From Anadara kagoshimensis (taxonomy: Eukaryota > Mollusca > Bivalvia > Arcoida > Arcidae), in the NCBI GenBank assembly GCA_021292105.1, contig CM037875.1, positions 58,143,908-58,207,907 of the forward strand: a stretch of 64,000 nucleotides of DNA, given 5' to 3'. Below are positions 60,901-64,000 of this stretch, piece after piece (within the stretch, counting starts at the first letter, position 1; each line of letters starts with the position of its first letter). A model generated the notes under the pieces. It saw nothing but the letters and a program-made list of their open reading frames with translations. It did not search any database and was not told where the DNA came from. The translations under genes and the position numbers were made by a program.

Positions 60901-61777
60901 CTCTACATTCCATGAGGCAAGTCTAACTACATTACGATTTTTATATTTATTTGTAAACGGTGTAACTTTTGGCCTTGCAGACTTTTTCACAATTGGTCCT
61001 ATGATATTTAACATATTTTCTGTGGAAGCAGTTAATACCCTACTATTAATATCATTTAAATTGTCTGTTGTTGAATTTTTATTATTTGATGCTGGACGTG
61101 GAATATTGCCGTTTTGATGTACCCCTGCCGTTGAGCCGTTTGCTGTGTCCTCCAGATATAACTGATGTCTTATTGCACTTAACAAATTAGGTCCAATACC
61201 CTTTACTTTGACTAAGTCATCCAGTGACTTAAATGGACCTTTTTTGTCTCTATATGTTGTAATGTTTTCCGCTAACACTTGACCTATACCTTTGACTTTC
61301 ATTAACTGGAAGAGGTTTGATGTATTTACATTCACCTTTACCACAGAACTTCTACCAGAGTTTACAGAAGAACAAATCCTGTTTACTTCCACTGATTGAA
61401 TTTTCACCTGAATTTCCACCACTGACACTCGTTTGGCGTTTTACACAAATTTCTGATCGAATTTGACTTAACTTTGTTGCCCCAACACCTGAAACAAGGG
61501 CAACATCTTCCACTTTTTTAAAGCCACCAATTTGGCGGCGGTATTCGATGATATGCTGAGCTATATTTCTATTAATTCCAGGTAAAGTCATTAACTCTTC
61601 TTCAGAAGCAATGTTAATGTTAATCAAATTTTGATTTTGTTCTTCTTCTAACAAAGTCATATTAAATGTGGCACTCAAATTGCGACGATGACCTTTGATC
61701 TTGGGAGTGCTTGAGTGATTTTCATGCCAATCACGTCCAGATTTTCTGGGAATACAGCAACTATTGACTGCACCCAT
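50783..61777 (-). CDS. EEPD1: EEPD1-like protein (HhH2 + EEP domain), 8 coding exons, one frame break
   Basis: Orthologue of endonuclease/exonuclease/phosphatase family domain-containing protein 1, which in vertebrates is membrane-anchored and linked to replication-fork repair and ABCA1 cholesterol export. The start MGAVNSCC fits N-myristoylation (G2) plus palmitoylation (C7, C8). HhH domain 1 is at about residues 51-113 (LININIASEEELMTLPGINR; SGVGATKL). HhH domain 2 follows (VNVNTSNLFQLMKVKGIGQ; VKGIGPNLLSAIRHQ). The EEP domain runs from about 280 to 570: LASWNVE, FQEL, SVHL, LGDFN, the conserved TNI..N..GSK.YDHIW segment and SDHCPV. The exons are 61777-60830, 56344-56293, 54312-54205, 53554-53426, 52981-52846, 52515-52462, 51813-51673 and 50970-50783. 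Phases close only if one base in 61352-61440 is skipped, giving about 584 aa (human about 569). The gene converges with SLC9A8. Confidence 0.92.
51673..51813 (-). CDS. EEPD1: EEPD1 coding exon 7
   Basis: FDVLKKKGFTNCLPDGEFTN, then NSKGSKTYDHIWLTKDTAQV. It matches vertebrate TFTNISTKNPQGSKSLDNIWISK. The acceptor is TGACAG and the donor GTAAAT. Confidence 0.94.
51947..51972. repeat. (GA)n microsatellite
   Basis: About 13 GA repeats in the EEPD1 intron between exons 6 and 7. Confidence 0.95.
52462..52515 (-). CDS. EEPD1: EEPD1 coding exon 6
   Basis: A 54-bp exon, GEKDIILLGDFNLSPDEE. It carries the GDFN metal/phosphate-site motif of the EEP superfamily. The acceptor is GTTACAG and the donor GTAAAA. 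Confidence 0.93.
52846..52981 (-). CDS. EEPD1: EEPD1 coding exon 5
   Basis: KKFDCIIVSVHLKATGLSNE, then DLSRLQEEIDKVPMIVEAIE. SVHLKA matches the vertebrate NLHLAA core strand. The acceptor is TATTACAG and the donor GTATAG. Confidence 0.92.
53426..53554 (-). CDS. EEPD1: EEPD1 coding exon 4
   Basis: SMEYNGFLYDTSQGIELINS, then a Lys-rich KPKKGPKQFARRPFIGVLK. It corresponds to vertebrate YAGFLWDAAAGMEL...LGRFKV. The phase is 0 at both ends. Confidence 0.9.
53660..53866. mobile_element. TA-flanked MITE, copy 2 (in EEPD1 intron)
   Basis: Same family as 13877-14101: GGCAAACAATTTTGACCTGT at the left, with AGATCAATGTTGTTTCC inverted at the right, and TA on both sides (53658-53659 and 53867-53868). 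It lies between exons 4 and 3. Confidence 0.75.
54205..54312 (-). CDS. EEPD1: EEPD1 coding exon 3
   Basis: ICDELNNPTIPNVKNWQGHK, then GVWKVSVSKAAGWMYQ. It aligns with vertebrate CTELNQPTLPNIRKWKGPRG. The acceptor is TTTCCAG and the donor GTATGA. Confidence 0.94.
54470..54486. repeat. Poly(G) tract
   Basis: A run of 17 G in the EEPD1 intron between exons 3 and 2. The length in the assembly may be unreliable. Confidence 0.9.
54812..55085 (-). mobile_element. Decayed tRNA-derived SINE
   Basis: Minus-strand remnants of the shared tail (CCCAGATAAGATTCTTTAAC, then TTATAT) are followed by a family B-like AGCCACCAACCTTGGG body and CAAACCTGAG as a worn B box. It lies in the EEPD1 intron between exons 3 and 2. 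Confidence 0.5.
55268..55325. repeat. 29-bp tandem duplication
   Basis: TATTATTTGAAGCTCTAAGT plus GACACTATG occurs twice in direct succession with one difference. Confidence 0.9.
56293..56344 (-). CDS. EEPD1: EEPD1 coding exon 2
   Basis: A 52-bp exon encoding LSLVAFQELAEANALDI. The FQEL glutamate corresponds to the metal-binding Glu of the EEP fold (vertebrate LLAVQELLD). The acceptor is TTTTACAG and the donor GTAAGT. Confidence 0.92.
56948..57122. mobile_element. CAGTAAAACA-ended MITE in EEPD1 intron 1
   Basis: The left end CAGTAAAACATGTTTATAAC and the right end (…CGTTATATTTGTGTTTTACTG, here only described) are inverted and flanked by TA on both sides. The middle shows GTTATAAAGCGACTTTGTTA, itself partly palindromic. 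Confidence 0.7.
59560..59710. repeat. Dispersed repeat, copy 2
   Basis: A same-orientation copy of the repeat at 44815-44950, ending AACTGGGCCCCTAACTCAAA. Confidence 0.7.
60830..61777 (-). CDS. EEPD1: EEPD1 coding exon 1 (contains a frame break)
   Basis: It encodes the membrane-anchor start, both HhH domains and the first strand of the EEP domain up to EVICMTILEN; the donor is GTAGGT. HhH1 is read in the frame of the ATG at 61777, which hits a stop at about 61352. HhH2 and the rest are read in the +1 frame, open from 61440. Both frames are conserved on their own side, so one extra base lies in the linker, most likely near the T/C-rich stretch at 61366-61379. Length 948 minus 1 fits the phase of exon 2 exactly. 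There is no room for an intron. Confidence 0.85.
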
Positions 61778-62759
61778 TCTTCTTTATATAAAAATTGTTC
61801 TTACTGGATAAATTCTTTCAATTTATAGTATTTAAATCTTTCACTAATACATTATTAACTATCCAGTTTTTCTATCCACAAAAAGATACAATGTCTATAA
61901 ATGTTGTCTCCATCTCTGCAACATCCAAATGTTGTTGTTCAAATGTTGTTTACTAACACTATAAAACACTTATGTTATTTTCTGCAAGTATAAATACTTA
62001 TAATGATATAAATATCCTTTATTTACCGGTTTATCCTCTATTTACCGGCACTACCACTACCAGGAACACTTATAATATCCTGCTAGCTCAGTCCCTATAC
62101 ATGTCCAGTCTTGAGGTCAAGTTAAGATCCACAAGGACACAAGATTCTTGGGAGGATTACAGCACTGTAGTAGTGGACAATAGAACTGTTAAATACCATG
62201 CTTTAACCTGTAAAAGAAAAATAAGAAATTAAAGTTTATTACAGGTTAATGATATAAGTACCAAGCAAGTACCTGTCAGGTATTTATATTTAATATTTAT
62301 ATCCATACAATGGGGTAAAAACAGCTATCCCCCTGAACTTCACCATACAATCTACACAGACATGTAAGATATGGCTGGAATATTTTCAGAATAATATTTT
62401 GATAACATAAGGATTGCCCAGTGACATTTTTTTTAAAATCACCTTTTCGACAATTAAACATTTCATTATCTGAAGAAAGTAAATGTACAGGTAAAATCAT
62501 TTTCCTTTTCATAATTGTAATAATCCAAGTTACATAACATTATTAATTTTATAAATAGCATTACCTACATATATGAATGTACCATAGTTTTTAGAAGTTT
62601 TGAGCTTTTTTCTAATACAAACAAAAGGTCTTAATTAAAAGGAAAAAATAAATAGTAGGTGAAGTTTTAATCAAATTGAATTATTTGTATTCAATTTTCT
62701 TTATTACACATTTACAGTAAAACCTCATTTTAATGCCCCTCATTAACTTTACAACACTA

Positions 62760-63230
62760 CTGTAGGAACCACTGTGTTTGTGACAGTGAAATACTCTTCA
62801 TATCCATAGAAAATCAAATAAATTTGAATAAAGATTGATATTTTTCACTTACTTGTACCTAGTTGTAACAGGAAATCTGTATGCACATCTGCGATTAGCC
62901 CAGAATATATCTACACAGGGTAAAACGTTGGCGCTATGGGAACATGTTGAAAATCAGGCAAATGGCGGACTCTGCTGTGCAAATGACATAAAATGTCACC
63001 AAGGACATTACTTCCGATGTAAACATTGCCATTTTCGCCATGTATAATCCCCATTATGCCAACATTTTCCTTTCATCAGACATACTTTATGACAATCGCG
63101 GATGCGCATACAGATTTCCTGATACGACTAGGTACAAGTAAGAAGAATATATCAATCTTTATTAAAATTTATTTGATTTTTTATGAATATGAAGAGTATT
63201 TCACCGTCACAAACAGAGTGGATCCTACAG
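62760..63230. mobile_element. 471-bp TA-flanked MITE with about 140-bp TIRs
   Basis: The left arm (CTGTAGGAACCACTGTGTTT, then GTGACAGTGAAATACTCTTC) is mirrored by the right arm ending GAGTGGATCCTACAG. The similarity runs about 140 bp (through CTTGTACCTAG and GGAAATCTGTATGC) at roughly 85-90% identity. TA flanks both sides (62758-62759 and 63231-63232). The roughly 190-bp centre is non-coding. Confidence 0.85.
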
Positions 63231-63640
63231 TACATCCTTTTTTTCTATTTAGGTTTTCTTTACAAGTCTTCCTCGATTTCCTCTCAACCCCCCCCCCCCC
63301 CTGTGTACTTTTTATTAGGATTTTGTAGTGAATTTTACTTCAAGTACATGTTTTTGTAAAACAACAACTCACTGTGTGGAGTGTCATATAGGACATGTTT
63401 ACAATGTAATCTCTATATATAGTACTAGTAGTGACTTAAATGAATCATAACTGGGATTGGGTGACTTATGAGACACTTGAAATACATACTTGTATAATGG
63501 CACATACAGTTACTATTTATAATCTAAAGTGCATTACACTTATAAAGTTGAATGACCAGATAATCTTCATTATTTATCAATGAATAATCAATTAAATGTA
63601 GATGACCAGAGGGTAGACATCCACAACAACTCAAACAATC

Positions 63641-63983
63641 TGCGGTAGCTCAGTTGGTAGAGTGCTATCTCGCTCCGTAAGAGGGAGGTAGTGGGTTCGA
63701 ACCCTGAGTCTAACCCAAGACTTGGAAGTGGGTAGTGACTGTTCTTTTGCCAAGCACTCAGCATAACAAAATGAAAGTCACGGTTCTTTTGGATGGAAAA
63801 TTACAATAAACAAGGTCCTTTGTCACAGTGGGCATGGCACAATAAAAAAAAAATGCTGTATAATGCCATCAATGCAATGCATGGGCAAAATTTCCGCATC
63901 TTGGCCTACAGCTGATGACATCTCAATATAAGTGAAATAATCTTGACTGGGGTGTTAAACACTGTTACTCAACTCAACTCAAT
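63641..63983 (+). mobile_element. Full-length tRNA-derived SINE (family A)
   Basis: Head TGCGGTAGCTCAGTTGGTAG; A box at about 63646-63657 and B box GGTTCGAACC at 63694-63703. The body has GTGGGTAGTGACTG and GAAAGTCACGGTTCTTTTGG. The tail is CTCAATATAAGTGAAATAAT, then CTTGACTGGGGTGTTAAACA and a (CTCAA)n end. CAATCTG at both borders may be the target duplication. Confidence 0.9.
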
Positions 63984-64000
63984 CTGTACAACTGAACAGA

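Larger units (their letters stand above)
61778..64000. other. Upstream flank of EEPD1
   Basis: The EEPD1 promoter and any 5'UTR exon should lie here; none can be fixed. A TATATAAA-like string sits only a few bases above the start codon, too close to act as a TATA box for this ATG. The region contains a 471-bp foldback MITE, a poly(C) tract at about 63289-63301 and a full-length SINE. Confidence 0.5.

Noticed and set aside
60854..61117. 87-codon plus-strand frame
   Set aside because: It is the antisense shadow of EEPD1 exon 1.
62835..63328. Overlapping 70- and 100-codon plus-strand frames
   Set aside because: They lie within the 471-bp foldback MITE and an adjacent poly(C) tract; no homology or splice logic.
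63641..63715. True tRNA gene
   Set aside because: A and B boxes are present, but the acceptor and anticodon stems do not close well and the sequence continues into the SINE body shared with other copies.

Overview
The window looks like nuclear DNA of an invertebrate, most likely a marine bivalve mollusc. The genes are split by many AT-rich introns with GT-AG borders. The proteins are conserved animal proteins. The non-coding DNA is crowded with tRNA-derived SINEs, MITEs and 'AGCTCACCTG...CAGGTGAGC' repeats of the kind abundant in bivalves. The species cannot be named from the sequence alone.

Three protein-coding genes can be supported. (1) 8120-10845, minus strand: an MPV17-like membrane protein (MPV17L), 4 coding exons, 193 aa. 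(2) 15919-34423, plus strand: a complete Na+/H+ exchanger of the NHE8 type (SLC9A8), 16 coding exons, 630 aa, with every exon phase closing exactly. (3) 50783-61777, minus strand: EEPD1 (two helix-hairpin-helix domains plus an endonuclease/exonuclease/phosphatase domain), 8 coding exons, about 584 aa, but with a one-base frame break inside exon 1. MPV17L and SLC9A8 stand head-to-head across about 5 kb; SLC9A8 and EEPD1 converge. I see no functional link among the three: an organelle membrane protein, an endosomal/Golgi/apical ion exchanger, and a membrane-anchored EEP-family protein.

Layout: 1-8.1 kb AT-rich, no gene seen, with MITE and SINE fragments; 8.1-10.9 kb MPV17L with a perfectly bounded SINE in its last-but-one intron; 10.9-15.9 kb intergenic, with a foldback element, a microsatellite, a TA-flanked MITE and a small cruciform; 15.9-34.4 kb SLC9A8, whose introns carry two TTAA-flanked elements, two tandem-repeat-cored hairpin-ended elements, SINEs and a decayed copy of the start of exon 15; 34.4-38.8 kb probable 3'UTR and flank; 38.86-43.18 kb a 35-bp minisatellite split by a third hairpin-ended element; 43.2-50.8 kb SINEs and AT-rich DNA; 50.8-61.8 kb EEPD1; 61.8-64 kb a 471-bp TA-flanked foldback MITE and a full-length SINE.

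The most interesting signal is the set of three elements at 20811-22115, 30863-32582 and 40340-42400. They share a 5' hairpin with compensatory changes, a 3' hairpin, a microsatellite-like start and a tandem-repeat core, and one sits in a minisatellite that shows the empty site. This fits a Helentron-like (rolling-circle) non-autonomous family.
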